Virus record (IMG/VR): IMGVR_UViG_3300028666_000067
Coordinates: 1 to 38,282 of that record
Strand: one strand, 5' to 3'
From: a virus
Length of the DNA stretch: 38,282 nucleotides
Of this stretch, positions 29,574 to 38,131 are shown piece by piece. Each line of letters opens with the position of its first letter. The first letter of the stretch is position 1. A program made the translations under genes and the position numbers. Under the pieces are notes generated by a model. It saw only the letters and a list, made by a program, of their open reading frames with translations. It did not search any database and was not told where the DNA came from.

Positions 29574-30131
29574 ATGTCTAAAGGCGCTGGCAAGCAATTC
29601 GAGTTTGAGATCAAGAACTTCCTTAAGTCGGCTGAAGACCAGCGCCTTCTGACTTTTGGTAAGAACGAAGCGCTTGGTGGACGCTTCAAACGCATCCCAC
29701 AACTCCACCCGGACTTCTATGTTTTTATTCATGAGACTGGTCAATTCTTTTACCTAGAAGCGAAGTCCACGCAAAACAAGAATTCCTTCCCATTCAAGAA
29801 TATCAAGAAGCACCAGATCAGAGACCTACGTCGAACTGACAAGTCACCAAATGGCCACGGGTGGTTCATCATCAACTTCAGAAGTTCATGGCGAGTTCCA
29901 CGTCGTGATAGGGTGAATGACACGTTCATCATTCCGGTCAAGCGGTTTGTTGAGTACCGTGAAACGACTGGACGAAGTTCGATGACGAAGAATTATTGCG
30001 AACAGTTCGGCATCAAGATCAAAATGGCGAAGATCAAGAAGTACAATGCCAAAACAGACAAGTGGTACACAGTCGATGGATGGGACCTTTCACCTCTGAT
30101 GGAGAGCAAATGGACGACCAAAAAGAAGTAG
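29574..30131 (+). CDS. RecU-like Holliday junction resolvase
   Basis: 185 aa from ATG 29574. Nuclease-superfamily pattern: GKQFEFEIKNFL (N-terminal Glu), HPDFYVF (Asp47), FYLEAKST (Glu62, Lys64), then FPFKNIKKHQIRDLRR (Gln81) and GWFIINF. These are the conserved blocks of RecU (D-x-E-K catalytic core followed by the 'FP-N-HQ' segment). RecU resolves four-way junctions made by RecA. It fits the RecA/SbcCD set in this window. The 32-base gap upstream has only a weak ribosome site; an open frame back to ATG 29499 is possible. Confidence 0.8.
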   Translation: MSKGAGKQFEFEIKNFLKSAEDQRLLTFGKNEALGGRFKRIPQLHPDFYVFIHETGQFFYLEAKSTQNKNSFPFKNIKKHQIRDLRRTDKSPNGHGWFIINFRSSWRVPRRDRVNDTFIIPVKRFVEYRETTGRSSMTKNYCEQFGIKIKMAKIKKYNAKTDKWYTVDGWDLSPLMESKWTTKKK

Positions 30132-30520
30132 CAGTGGAAGAAACGAAAAAGCAGGAATTGGAGATCGATCCTGCAGTGAAGGCCGTGAAGGAAATGACGG
30201 ATTCTCGCTATTTGAAGGATCCATTCAAGGATCGTGTGTGCCCATTGATCAATGGGGCGTGTCTAAAGGAAGGTTGCATGGCCTACACTTCGTCAGTCGT
30301 TGAGTGGGACGATACGAAGTTGGAAGATGCTGAAGGTGACGTTGATGGCGTGATGGTAACCAAAGCAACTGAGACGATCACTGGCGTGAGATACAAAGGT
30401 ACAGTGCATCAATGCACGGCTGGGATCTTCGATCGTAAGGTCACTGACGTTGAGATCATCAAGGAAGAATCACATGAGATCACAGCTCCTTCTTCTATCA
30501 TACTCACATCTCAAGGATAG
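30110..30520 (+). CDS. hypothetical four-Cys protein, 136 aa
   Basis: ATG 30110 follows GGAG (30101-30104) by 5 bases and lies inside the RecU-like gene's 3' end. Begins MDDQKEVAVEETKKQ. After an acidic N-terminus, DRVCPLINGACLKEGCMAY and a later HQCTAGIF give a C-x6-C-x4-C...C pattern seen in small phage/bacterial metal-binding proteins of unknown role. Function unknown. Confidence 0.6.
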   Translation: MDDQKEVAVEETKKQELEIDPAVKAVKEMTDSRYLKDPFKDRVCPLINGACLKEGCMAYTSSVVEWDDTKLEDAEGDVDGVMVTKATETITGVRYKGTVHQCTAGIFDRKVTDVEIIKEESHEITAPSSIILTSQG

Positions 30521-30523
30521 ACC

Positions 30524-30724
30524 ATGGGTGAGATCAGTGACTTCCTTCACAATGAGAAAGTCGCTAAGCTAGAGCCTAAGCTCAAGACGTTATGTGAGCG
30601 CATTGGCAGAGTGGATCACATGCATCATCAAAGACTGGTGACCATCAATGCCAAATTTAAGGCTGGCGAGCACTTGACCGACAAGGACGTAGATTTCATA
30701 ACAAGGTTGTACGACACCATTTGA
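30524..30724 (+). CDS. hypothetical helical protein, 66 aa
   Basis: Begins MGEISDFLHNEKVAK. Helical, with a His-rich stretch (DHMHHQRL). It is the last gene before a 196-base non-coding gap and so probably ends the upstream transcript. Function unknown. Confidence 0.6.
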   Translation: MGEISDFLHNEKVAKLEPKLKTLCERIGRVDHMHHQRLVTINAKFKAGEHLTDKDVDFITRLYDTI

Positions 30725-30801
30725 AAATGCGGAATCATTAAATCTTTTTTACCTTCATAGAGTAACCACCCCTGTAATGAAAATGAGCTGACTCTTGCAG
30801 A

Positions 30802-30832
30802 CCAGGCGGGAAGTGCCTGAGCCTCCGCCTGG
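30802..30832 (+). other. stem-loop in the gap before the late-region genes
   Basis: CCAGGCGG (30802-30809) pairs perfectly with CCGCCTGG (30825-30832) around a 15-base loop. No T-run follows, so it is not a clear terminator; a T6 run lies before it at about 30740. It stands 11 bases before the CCGGATATAAT promoter-like site and could be an operator or attenuator. Confidence 0.5.
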
Positions 30833-30843
30833 CGTAGGAAAAA

Positions 30844-30860
30844 CCGGATATAATCATCTT
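30844..30860 (+). promoter_or_regulatory. candidate promoter, CCGGATATAATCATCTT
   Basis: Contains a perfect TATAAT (30849-30854). The usual -35 position reads CGCCTG, so recognition would need an extended -10 or a phage sigma factor. Shares CCGGATA and ATCTT with 9012-9027. It sits in the largest gap before the packaging genes, and the first gene starts 61 bases later. Confidence 0.5.
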
Positions 30861-30920
30861 ATCAGGAACAACAAAGGCCGCACTCAAACGCTTCACTAAC
30901 AAACTTCAAGGAGGTCTCTC

Positions 30921-31598
30921 ATGCTGCAGCGCCATGCTGAAGCGACGCTAATGGAGTTGACTCACGGCTTGATGGACGCAAAGCCGATTCAGAGATCAGC
31001 TCAAAAGAAACGCATCATGAAGTCCGCTGCCAAGAGAGCTGGTTTCATCGAGGCAGGATCAGGGCTAATGATGAGTGTCGCCAATGAGAACCTCGGAACT
31101 AAGGATGGACAGTTCTGGGAAGTCAAAGGTGATGTTGATGGTCAGCCATATCTCGAGAGAATGAGCTACGACACTGACCTGAACGATGGTGACAAAGGTG
31201 AGGCCTTCGAGAAGAAGCAAGCCTCAGCTGCACCAGAGTCCTTCTCAACAAGTGCTGAGCTCTACGAGTGGTTCGAAGATCACGGTGGTCGTGTCAGTGG
31301 CATTGGTGAGAACCTCTATCGAGCCGTTGATGATACTGGCAACGTGACTCAATACGAGGATCGTGATGGTGCCATGATGCGTGTTGGTGGCGACCAAGAG
31401 GAAGACATGCAACGTCGAGCCGACAGCGGTGAAGAGCCTCCGATGAAGACCCTTCCAGAGAGTGTTGAGCTCGATGTGAGCAACAAGTACAAGGAGCAAG
31501 GCAAGACTCGTGAGCTCTCATTGTCAGAGCAAAGCGACGAGAACCTGGTCGATGAGAGCCTTGAGCGGAAAGGCTTGACTGGGCTGGAATTCGACTGA
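30921..31598 (+). CDS. hypothetical protein, 225 aa, first gene of the packaging region
   Basis: Strong AAGGAGG before the ATG. Begins MLQRHAEATLMELTHGLM: a helical basic N-terminus, then a beta domain (GQFWEVKGDVDGQPYLE) and an acidic C-terminus (DEENLVDESLERK-like). No family recognised. As first gene after the promoter-like site it likely belongs to the late or virion set. Confidence 0.68.
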   Translation: MLQRHAEATLMELTHGLMDAKPIQRSAQKKRIMKSAAKRAGFIEAGSGLMMSVANENLGTKDGQFWEVKGDVDGQPYLERMSYDTDLNDGDKGEAFEKKQASAAPESFSTSAELYEWFEDHGGRVSGIGENLYRAVDDTGNVTQYEDRDGAMMRVGGDQEEDMQRRADSGEEPPMKTLPESVELDVSNKYKEQGKTRELSLSEQSDENLVDESLERKGLTGLEFD

Positions 31599-31605
31599 GG
31601 AAGTC

Positions 31606-32466
31606 ATGCCATCTTTCGACAGAGCCAAGCAACGTCTCAAGGAAGAAGAAAACGGTCCCAAACAATTAGATCTTCAAGATGATAAACTGAAAACGGTTGA
31701 ACATCAACTGAAGAATCTTTTTGCTAGTGTCAAGAACCCTGGTAAACTTCGTGATTGGACAAAGGGTGACAACGGGATCGTTGGTACCAAATATGAGAAG
31801 ATGCTTCAGGATCTGATCGCAAGAGGCTATCCATTGTACACGATCATCCGTGAGATGAAACGTGTCTATGGCAACAAAGATCTGTTCAGAGCTAGGAACA
31901 TCCTCGGCTACATCAAATCCCAAGTTCTTAACAAAGCCGACAACTTGAAACTCATCGCACAGATGAGCAAGCACTACAAACTTGGTAGGACGGATGCTCA
32001 CGAGCTCATTGAGAAAGAGGCTCTGTCCATTCGAAAGGAATTGACGGACGAAGAAGATCAGATCAAAAAAGACATCAACGAATTGTATGTGAGAAACGAG
32101 ATCATCAAGAATGAGAACAAGGATTTCTTCTCACCTACAAATGAAGGACAGATCTCACGGAACCTCGAGATCATTGATGGCCTTCGCCAAAAGCTTCGTC
32201 TAATTCAAGCTCAGAAGCAAGGCTTCCTTGTTGATGCAGAAGAAATGCGATCAGAAATGCTTGAAAGGGTTGTTGGTATCTGCATCAAAGTGATGTTGCC
32301 AAAGATCAGCAAAGAGGATCGAGAAGGAGTGAAGATCTCATTGAGGCAGGAATTGCAGCAGTGGGTGAACACGGAAACACGACTCAACAAACTTGAGCAA
32401 TTCAAGAAGGACTTATCTTTACCTGGAAAACAATCGACGAAAGTCCTTGACGCAAGGAGGAAGTAA
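31606..32466 (+). CDS. hypothetical helical protein, 286 aa (possible packaging protein)
   Basis: GAGGAAG precedes the ATG. Starts MPSFDRAKQRLKEEENG. Mostly helical: KYEKMLQDLIARGYPLYTII and MKRVYGNKDLFRARNILGYI in the middle, then a long coiled coil. Two genes before the large terminase and containing a possible helix-turn-helix, it could act as a small terminase subunit, but it is longer than most and no signature confirms this. TAATG overlap with the next gene. Confidence 0.6.
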   Translation: MPSFDRAKQRLKEEENGPKQLDLQDDKLKTVEHQLKNLFASVKNPGKLRDWTKGDNGIVGTKYEKMLQDLIARGYPLYTIIREMKRVYGNKDLFRARNILGYIKSQVLNKADNLKLIAQMSKHYKLGRTDAHELIEKEALSIRKELTDEEDQIKKDINELYVRNEIIKNENKDFFSPTNEGQISRNLEIIDGLRQKLRLIQAQKQGFLVDAEEMRSEMLERVVGICIKVMLPKISKEDREGVKISLRQELQQWVNTETRLNKLEQFKKDLSLPGKQSTKVLDARRK

Positions 32467-32699
32467 TGGACAACGAGAAGAAATTGCGTGACATCAAAAC
32501 CGAAGTGGAAGTTGTTGATGGATCAGTTTCCGTCAAAGGCTCCACCTTCCAGCAAGGTAAGAAGATGCAGGACGAAGGTGTTGAACCTCATGAAGTCTCC
32601 AAAAGTGTGATGACCACTTGTCGCAATGGCGCTTGTGGGATGGAGTTCATGAATGGCGTTGACCGCTGCCCGTATTGCGGGACCCGACACAAGAAATAG
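32466..32699 (+). CDS. zinc-ribbon protein, 77 aa
   Basis: ATG overlaps the upstream TAA. C-terminal TTCRNGACGMEF followed by DRCPYCGTRH: a CxxxxC...CxxC zinc ribbon at residues 52-73. The N-terminal part is charged (KKLRDIKTEVEVVDG). Just before the terminase; possibly a packaging accessory. Function unknown. Confidence 0.62.
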   Translation: MDNEKKLRDIKTEVEVVDGSVSVKGSTFQQGKKMQDEGVEPHEVSKSVMTTCRNGACGMEFMNGVDRCPYCGTRHKK

Positions 32700-32705
32700 G
32701 AGTTG

Positions 32706-34793
32706 ATGGTGAGCAAGCCATTCTTCGACGTCGGAGAAATGATCGACAGACAAGAGAAACAAGTTGATGACCCATACCACGGCATTTGGGTAGACATTCC
32801 ACTTTCCTTTGGCAAGTTCTGCAAGAGTTCCCGTCACATGAATTTCCCTCCATTATCAGAGAAGCAGTTGGATGCTGCTTATGTACTCTGCTATGGAGTG
32901 AAGTACAAGAAGTTCATGACATGGCCTACTGACAAGCGTCGTCGTAGGATCTCACGGATGTGGAATAAAGACTACAACAAAGTCAGCTGTGCAGTTCTTG
33001 AATGGGGCAAAGGCAGTGGTAAGGATACGCTTGCTTCGATCATCATTTGTTACTTGGTCTACACATTGCTTATGTTGAGAGACCCACAAAGCTATTTCGA
33101 GATGCCGGCTGGTGAAGCTCTTGACATTATCAATGTGGCCTACTCTTCAGATCAAGCTCAGAAAGTGTTCTTTGAGAAGTTCAAGCAAAGAATTCTTCAC
33201 TGGGAATGGTTGAGAGAACTCTACTCAATTAAGCAATCTGGTAAGGTGGTCAGCGCTGTTGATGAGCCTGATGGAAACACAGTGAACATCGGTCTCAATG
33301 GCATCACCTTCCCAAAGTACATTCGCACTTTCTCAAGACACTCAGAACAGGAATCTTCTGAAGGTCTCAATCTCATCGCTTGGGTCGCTGATGAGATTGC
33401 TGCTTTTTCTGATAAGACGAAAAAGCAGAATGGAAAGAAAATGTACAAAATGCTCCGCACCTCTGCTCATTCTCGTTTCCCAGGTGTATGGCGAGGCATG
33501 GCTATCAGTTATCCTCGTCATGAGAATGATTGCATTGAATGGCTCTACAATTTGGGCCAAGGTAAGCAGAGCTTTTACTGCGACAAAGCTTCGACCTTTG
33601 AAGTCAATCCTACCAAGTTTGAAAAGGACTTTGAGGAGGAGAAGGAACTCGATCCAGAAGATTTCCTTCAGAAATACTACTGCATCCCGCCAAAGACGCT
33701 GGATGCCTTCTTCAAGTTCCCAGCAAGAATTCTTGAGTGCATTGATAAGGATCTCAAATCGATCGCAATGATCGAAGAGATCCTAATTGAGCATCAGGTA
33801 GTCGATGCTGCCACAAAGCAGCCTACCGGTGAGGTCAAACACTTCGTTGGCAATCAGATCGAGCGCTTCTTGCTAAAAGGCGACGATCTAAAGGTTCCAC
33901 GAGTAGCTCACTTGGATGCTGGTCTTGTGCGAGATAGAGGCGCTTTGGTCGTTGCACATGGCGTTCCAGTCATATTGAAGATGTACGATGCTGAATCAAA
34001 CGAAGTGAAGGATGTGGTTGTCAACCAGGTGGTTGAGGATCTCATCGTTACTTGGCAACCAGATAAAAAGCGAGATCTCCAAGTTTCAGTGAACAACATG
34101 GAGACGATGCTGACTGATCTGATCAAGCTTGGTCTTCGCATTAGACATGTCACATATGATCAGTGGAACAGTGCTTCAGCTATTGAATCGCTTGCAAAGA
34201 GCGGTGTCAAGGCTTCTCAACACACGATCAACACTGATGATTACAAGCTACTTCGCAATCTTGTTTATGCTGGTGGTGTTAGATTACTCAACCATCCAGT
34301 ACAACGCAAAGAGCTTGAGCAGTTGCAGTTGAAGAATGGAAAGAAGGTTGATCACCCTCCAGAAGAGGACGGTGGTTCAAAGGATATCTCTGACTGTTTA
34401 GCTGGTGTAACTCGCTTGCTGAATGACCCAGAGATCAGGCATGAGATCAGTAAGAAGATGCCAAGATCAACAATTGGTTCTTCTTTGATGGGATCTAAGC
34501 CAAGACCATTTGGACCAGAAATGGTTCCAGAACTTGGTGGCTCACATCCTTTGGCTGGTCATCCAGGTGTTGGTGTCAACACACGCATCACACCAACAAG
34601 AGAGATCGAATGGGAAGGAAAGAAAGTCGTCAGAGTCCTTGAAGATAGCTATGGACAAGGCATGAGGAAACGAATGCCTAGATCTTCAACTACTTCTGGG
34701 ACTGGTTCTCTCACTGGTCACGGTGGTAATCTAGGAAACAGAGCTCCATCGCCAGTAGAACTTGCTCAACGAATTCGAAGCTTTGACTCTTAG
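32706..34793 (+). CDS. terminase large subunit
   Basis: About 695 aa. ATPase: Walker A WGKGSGKDT (100-108) and Walker B IAWVADE (Asp229, Glu230). Nuclease (RNase H fold): VAHLDAGLVRDRGALVV, VTYDQWNSASA, and GGSKDISDCLAGV supply the acidic residues. It packages DNA into the prohead and cuts it. Start uncertain: TAGGAG (32697-32702) is 3 bases before ATG 32706 and 6 before GTG 32709; TTG 32703 also exists. Long C-terminal extension (about 600-695) rich in Pro, Gly and Arg. Confidence 0.9.
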   Translation: MVSKPFFDVGEMIDRQEKQVDDPYHGIWVDIPLSFGKFCKSSRHMNFPPLSEKQLDAAYVLCYGVKYKKFMTWPTDKRRRRISRMWNKDYNKVSCAVLEWGKGSGKDTLASIIICYLVYTLLMLRDPQSYFEMPAGEALDIINVAYSSDQAQKVFFEKFKQRILHWEWLRELYSIKQSGKVVSAVDEPDGNTVNIGLNGITFPKYIRTFSRHSEQESSEGLNLIAWVADEIAAFSDKTKKQNGKKMYKMLRTSAHSRFPGVWRGMAISYPRHENDCIEWLYNLGQGKQSFYCDKASTFEVNPTKFEKDFEEEKELDPEDFLQKYYCIPPKTLDAFFKFPARILECIDKDLKSIAMIEEILIEHQVVDAATKQPTGEVKHFVGNQIERFLLKGDDLKVPRVAHLDAGLVRDRGALVVAHGVPVILKMYDAESNEVKDVVVNQVVEDLIVTWQPDKKRDLQVSVNNMETMLTDLIKLGLRIRHVTYDQWNSASAIESLAKSGVKASQHTINTDDYKLLRNLVYAGGVRLLNHPVQRKELEQLQLKNGKKVDHPPEEDGGSKDISDCLAGVTRLLNDPEIRHEISKKMPRSTIGSSLMGSKPRPFGPEMVPELGGSHPLAGHPGVGVNTRITPTREIEWEGKKVVRVLEDSYGQGMRKRMPRSSTTSGTGSLTGHGGNLGNRAPSPVELAQRIRSFDS

Positions 34794-34802
34794 GAGAAGC
34801 CA

Positions 34803-35081
34803 ATGCCATTGGACACTGAACCGGTATTGCAAAGTGAGAACATCACCAAAGATGAAGATCTGAACATGCACATCATCACACGGCCAACGGATCCAGAGAA
34901 GCTTGACAGTCAGCAAGCCTTGAACAATAAGGCCGCTCAATTGTCAGTTCTCGGTTTTCATACATCGTGGATCTATGATCCTGGTTTCTCTTCTGGGGTG
35001 AAAGGCTTAGTTGCCGAAAAGGTGATGGGTCCAGATCTCATGAAGCGATTGACCTTCTCTACAGAAAACAAAAAGGGGTAA
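34803..35081 (+). CDS. hypothetical protein, 92 aa
   Basis: AGGAG precedes the ATG. Begins MPLDTEPVLQSENIT; disordered acidic start, then LSVLGFHTSWIYDPGFSSG. Placed right after the large terminase. No motif recognised; a virion or packaging role is inferred only from position. Confidence 0.6.
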   Translation: MPLDTEPVLQSENITKDEDLNMHIITRPTDPEKLDSQQALNNKAAQLSVLGFHTSWIYDPGFSSGVKGLVAEKVMGPDLMKRLTFSTENKKG

Positions 35082-35084
35082 TCG

Positions 35085-35411
35085 ATGGCTGCTGCAAAGA
35101 AGATCTATGGTGCTGATGATCGTCTTTTGTGTGTTGTGTGCAATGAAAACAACGCAACATCAGAGGACATTCCATACTGCATTCTCTGCAGCAGCAAATG
35201 CGATGGCTTGCTTTTTGCTCAAAACAAAGTCAGCAACATCGAAAATGGTGTTGCTGACTTGATTATGGGCTTCCAACAGAGAGGCTTGAACGAAATTGCT
35301 TTAGATTTCCAAAGAGCTTTAGAGTCCCTCGACATAGCAAAAAAGAAACTCGACAAGAATCCTTTACTTCGCCTCGAACAATTGAAGCGAGGAATGACTA
35401 CGGAGCTTTGA
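35085..35411 (+). CDS. zinc-motif and coiled-coil protein, 108 aa
   Basis: Begins MAAAKKIYGADDRLL. CVVC (16-19) and CILC (about 32-35), then SSKCDG, form a zinc-ribbon-like head, followed by a helical tail (residues 50-100). Another of the small CxxC proteins. Function unknown. Confidence 0.6.
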   Translation: MAAAKKIYGADDRLLCVVCNENNATSEDIPYCILCSSKCDGLLFAQNKVSNIENGVADLIMGFQQRGLNEIALDFQRALESLDIAKKKLDKNPLLRLEQLKRGMTTEL

Positions 35412-35412
35412 C

Positions 35413-35952
35413 ATGATCTTCGCACAACGTAAGGGAGCTGACTATAAAGCTGAAGAGATCTTTCGTAAGATCAGGCTTGAAGAGAATATTGGAGCTCGAG
35501 ACAAGAACGTTCGAAAGAGTGGCTTGATCTACAATGAAGATCCTTGGGGTAAGAAGAAGATCGTTACTCCAGACGACATTCGCAAACAAAAGATGAATCT
35601 GAATGGTCACCTCCTTAAAGATGGAGATTTCAGGCTTCGTTGTTCTGAATACCTAGCTGAAGTGTACGAGGAGTTTCTTCGCATGTATCAGTTAGCTTCT
35701 GAAATGGCGAAGTCAGGGAAGGTGATGAGAACAGCAACTGGTCGAGCTGTTACTGGCATCTCCTTCAACGATTGGATCTTTGAGAATAAGCTCACTTTGA
35801 TGAGCAGAAAGAAAGAATTGAAGCGAGCATTTCAACACGGGAAGATCAGCAAAGAGATGTATGACTTCCATGAAGAGATCCGTAGAAAGAGCATTGAATA
35901 CTGCGATAAATACATTTCTGCTGGCAAAGCCACGCAGATAACGATGGTTTGA
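35413..35952 (+). CDS. hypothetical protein, 179 aa
   Basis: GGAG lies before the ATG. Begins MIFAQRKGADYKAEE. Helical and basic (FRLRCSEYLAEVYEEFLRMY, KKELKRAFQHGKISKEMYDF). No recognised family. Position after the terminase suggests packaging or virion assembly. Confidence 0.65.
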   Translation: MIFAQRKGADYKAEEIFRKIRLEENIGARDKNVRKSGLIYNEDPWGKKKIVTPDDIRKQKMNLNGHLLKDGDFRLRCSEYLAEVYEEFLRMYQLASEMAKSGKVMRTATGRAVTGISFNDWIFENKLTLMSRKKELKRAFQHGKISKEMYDFHEEIRRKSIEYCDKYISAGKATQITMV

Positions 35953-35962
35953 GGAGAACATC

Positions 35963-36718
35963 ATGGCATCCGCGATTCCGAGAGATAGGCTTCGTAAAGA
36001 AGCGATGAATTTCATCCCGGCAACAAGCGTTGGTAAGATCAATCGCTATGCTGGTGGTGGACATGGTGGTGGAGCCAATGTTCATGCGGAAGAGATTCCG
36101 ATGATGGATGCTGCACAATTAGCGAGGATGGAAGAAGATCAGATCCTCGAAGGCATCGAGGAATTCGCGGATGGTGATCCAAGGCATGGCTCTACGCACT
36201 TCAAAGCTTATTTCCAGAAGAGCGCTAGAGAGAATCAGATGCCTACTGACATGATGGAAGCTCTTGCTGAGGAGCAAGAACCTACACTCACACAGCAAGA
36301 TCGTGGTGAAGATCAAGAGAGAGATGGATATGGTGATCTCGACACGACTCAGCAAGGTGAGAGCCCAGCGTCAGGTCATCGACCAGTTGCTGCTGGAAAG
36401 CTGAACTTCAAACAGCGAGTGTACATCGCTTCACTTGATGTCCTTGGTTCTGTGTACGAGGACAATGGGAACACTGTGACTGTGAAGACAGTTCACGGCA
36501 AGTGGATCGATGTAAGCAAGAAAGATGTTGAAGTGATCAATGCTGGTATCAACGATGGTGGAACTGGCACACCCACATTATCTCCTCGTAAAGTCAATCA
36601 AGAGGATGGCGATGGGGAAGTGCGAGATGAAGACAATGGTCAAGATTCAATGTCGGCTTTCAGTGAGCGACGCGTAGAAAGCGGGACCTATGCGGACAGG
36701 CGAAGAGCACGCCGCTAA
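35963..36718 (+). CDS. hypothetical protein, 251 aa
   Basis: GAGGAG before ATG. Starts MASAIPRDRLRKEAMN; a Gly/His patch (AGGGHGGGANVHAEE) follows, then a long acidic disordered middle and a beta segment SVYEDNGNTVTVKTVHGKWI. The C-terminus overlaps the next gene by 29 bases. No family recognised; probably a virion-region protein. Confidence 0.65.
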   Translation: MASAIPRDRLRKEAMNFIPATSVGKINRYAGGGHGGGANVHAEEIPMMDAAQLARMEEDQILEGIEEFADGDPRHGSTHFKAYFQKSARENQMPTDMMEALAEEQEPTLTQQDRGEDQERDGYGDLDTTQQGESPASGHRPVAAGKLNFKQRVYIASLDVLGSVYEDNGNTVTVKTVHGKWIDVSKKDVEVINAGINDGGTGTPTLSPRKVNQEDGDGEVRDEDNGQDSMSAFSERRVESGTYADRRRARR

Positions 36719-37580
36719 ACGTCGCCTAGCGTACATTGAGAATGAGTCATTAGCTCCAGACAATGATGATAGCTTTCTCTTTGAGCGCGATGTCGACAAA
36801 GTCGGACCAGAGAACATCGAGTTCGAAACACAATCGCAAGTTCCAGGCATCGACCAAGCACCCATCGAGAGAAAAGACAATCCCTTCAGGGAGCCTATTA
36901 TGGGCAGTGAGAGAAACGCGTCAGAAGATGACGGTAGCTACAATGTCGGGGAGAAGCTCCTTGATGAAAAGACAGGTGAGATTTGGACTGTCAAAGAAGT
37001 GAATGGTGAGGATGAATGGCTTGATGCGACCTGTGGTGAGACAAAAGGTCAACCAAGAACACAGACATTCACCTTTGATCAGGCAGACAACATGCAGAGA
37101 ACAGCATCAACAAGAGAAGCAAAGAAGGATTCGCTGGATCTTCTGAACGTGAAGAACAGAAAGGTGAAGCAACCTTTCGACACAGAAGAGAATCGTACCA
37201 TGGTGGATCGCTCACCTGGTGATTCTCTTTTTGGCGATGATAAACAGACGCAAGGTCGCCACATCACGAACATGAAAGGTCCCGGTGGTCTCAAAACAGG
37301 AATGGTGAAGAAAGCTGAATTGAACATTGGTGATGATGTACTCGTTGGTTCATCGACCTATAAGGTCGCTGAGATCAAGAGCAATGGCATCATCGCTCGT
37401 CATGCTTTCACTTCATCTGATCATTTCTTCGACGCTCCTCAATTCAACAGAATTGCGGTGGCAGCTTTTGTACCGGGCGATGGCACGGTGCAAGAAGCCG
37501 AAGCACCGAAGTTGTTCTTTGAAGGCAGTGCTGAAGCTGGTCTATTTCCAATCGGTGGTGACGACACCATCCCAGAATGA
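36690..37580 (+). CDS. hypothetical protein, 296 aa
   Basis: Begins MRTGEEHAAKRRLAY. Acidic, largely disordered, with two beta blocks: GEKLLDEKTGEIWTVKEVNG and LNIGDDVLVGSSTYKVAEIK, the second resembling a KOW/SH3-like barrel strand pair. The first block is loosely like the VYEDNGNTVTVKTVHGKW part of the preceding protein, so the two may share a domain. Function unknown. Confidence 0.62.
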   Translation: MRTGEEHAAKRRLAYIENESLAPDNDDSFLFERDVDKVGPENIEFETQSQVPGIDQAPIERKDNPFREPIMGSERNASEDDGSYNVGEKLLDEKTGEIWTVKEVNGEDEWLDATCGETKGQPRTQTFTFDQADNMQRTASTREAKKDSLDLLNVKNRKVKQPFDTEENRTMVDRSPGDSLFGDDKQTQGRHITNMKGPGGLKTGMVKKAELNIGDDVLVGSSTYKVAEIKSNGIIARHAFTSSDHFFDAPQFNRIAVAAFVPGDGTVQEAEAPKLFFEGSAEAGLFPIGGDDTIPE

Positions 37581-37589
37581 GGTGTCGTC

Positions 37590-38102
37590 ATGTCGAAAGA
37601 AGAAGATCTGATCGCTGAAGCATTTTCTGGAGACATGGAATTCGTAGGACACAGCGAACCAAGACTTGTGCAATCTGAAAACGAAAAGCGAGTACGACTG
37701 ATGACGGGGAAGAGCGAGCTAATTGATCTGGCCGCTCAGATGATTCAGACAAAAATGGCATCTCTTGCTGATGTCGTTTATGTCTATCAATATGTTCTGA
37801 CGAGGATCTCGTCAAAGCATGTTGCAGACAACGGAGCTATCCTTGACGGTGCTGTAGACTTCAGTATGACGCTTGGATCTTTCCGTTCACGGAGAAAGAT
37901 GAGCATTTCGGTTTCTTTCCCTGTGATAGACGGTAAGCTAAGAGATACGAACCAGTTTTCGACATCAACTGGCGCCGCCCATCTCTTGACGAAAGAGGCA
38001 GTCAAGAAGTTTTTGGGCGTTAAAGAGTCAGACACTCAGATCATGAAAGCACGTGAAGGCTTCATGAGAACCATGCAGTGGTCTGCTAACTTTAACAACT
38101 GA
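37590..38102 (+). CDS. hypothetical protein, 170 aa
   Basis: Starts MSKEEDLIAEAFSGDM; GAGG precedes the ATG. Helical N-terminal half (LIDLAAQMIQTKMASLADVV) and a beta-containing C-terminal half (MSISVSFPVIDGK). No family recognised; placement suggests virion assembly. Confidence 0.62.
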   Translation: MSKEEDLIAEAFSGDMEFVGHSEPRLVQSENEKRVRLMTGKSELIDLAAQMIQTKMASLADVVYVYQYVLTRISSKHVADNGAILDGAVDFSMTLGSFRSRRKMSISVSFPVIDGKLRDTNQFSTSTGAAHLLTKEAVKKFLGVKESDTQIMKAREGFMRTMQWSANFNN

Positions 38103-38131
38103 GCCTCTCATCCTCGTACTTTGGTGAGATC

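Noticed and set aside
30740-30832. Intrinsic terminator in the gap before 30921
   Set aside because: The T6 run lies upstream of the stem rather than after it, so the order is wrong for a + strand terminator.
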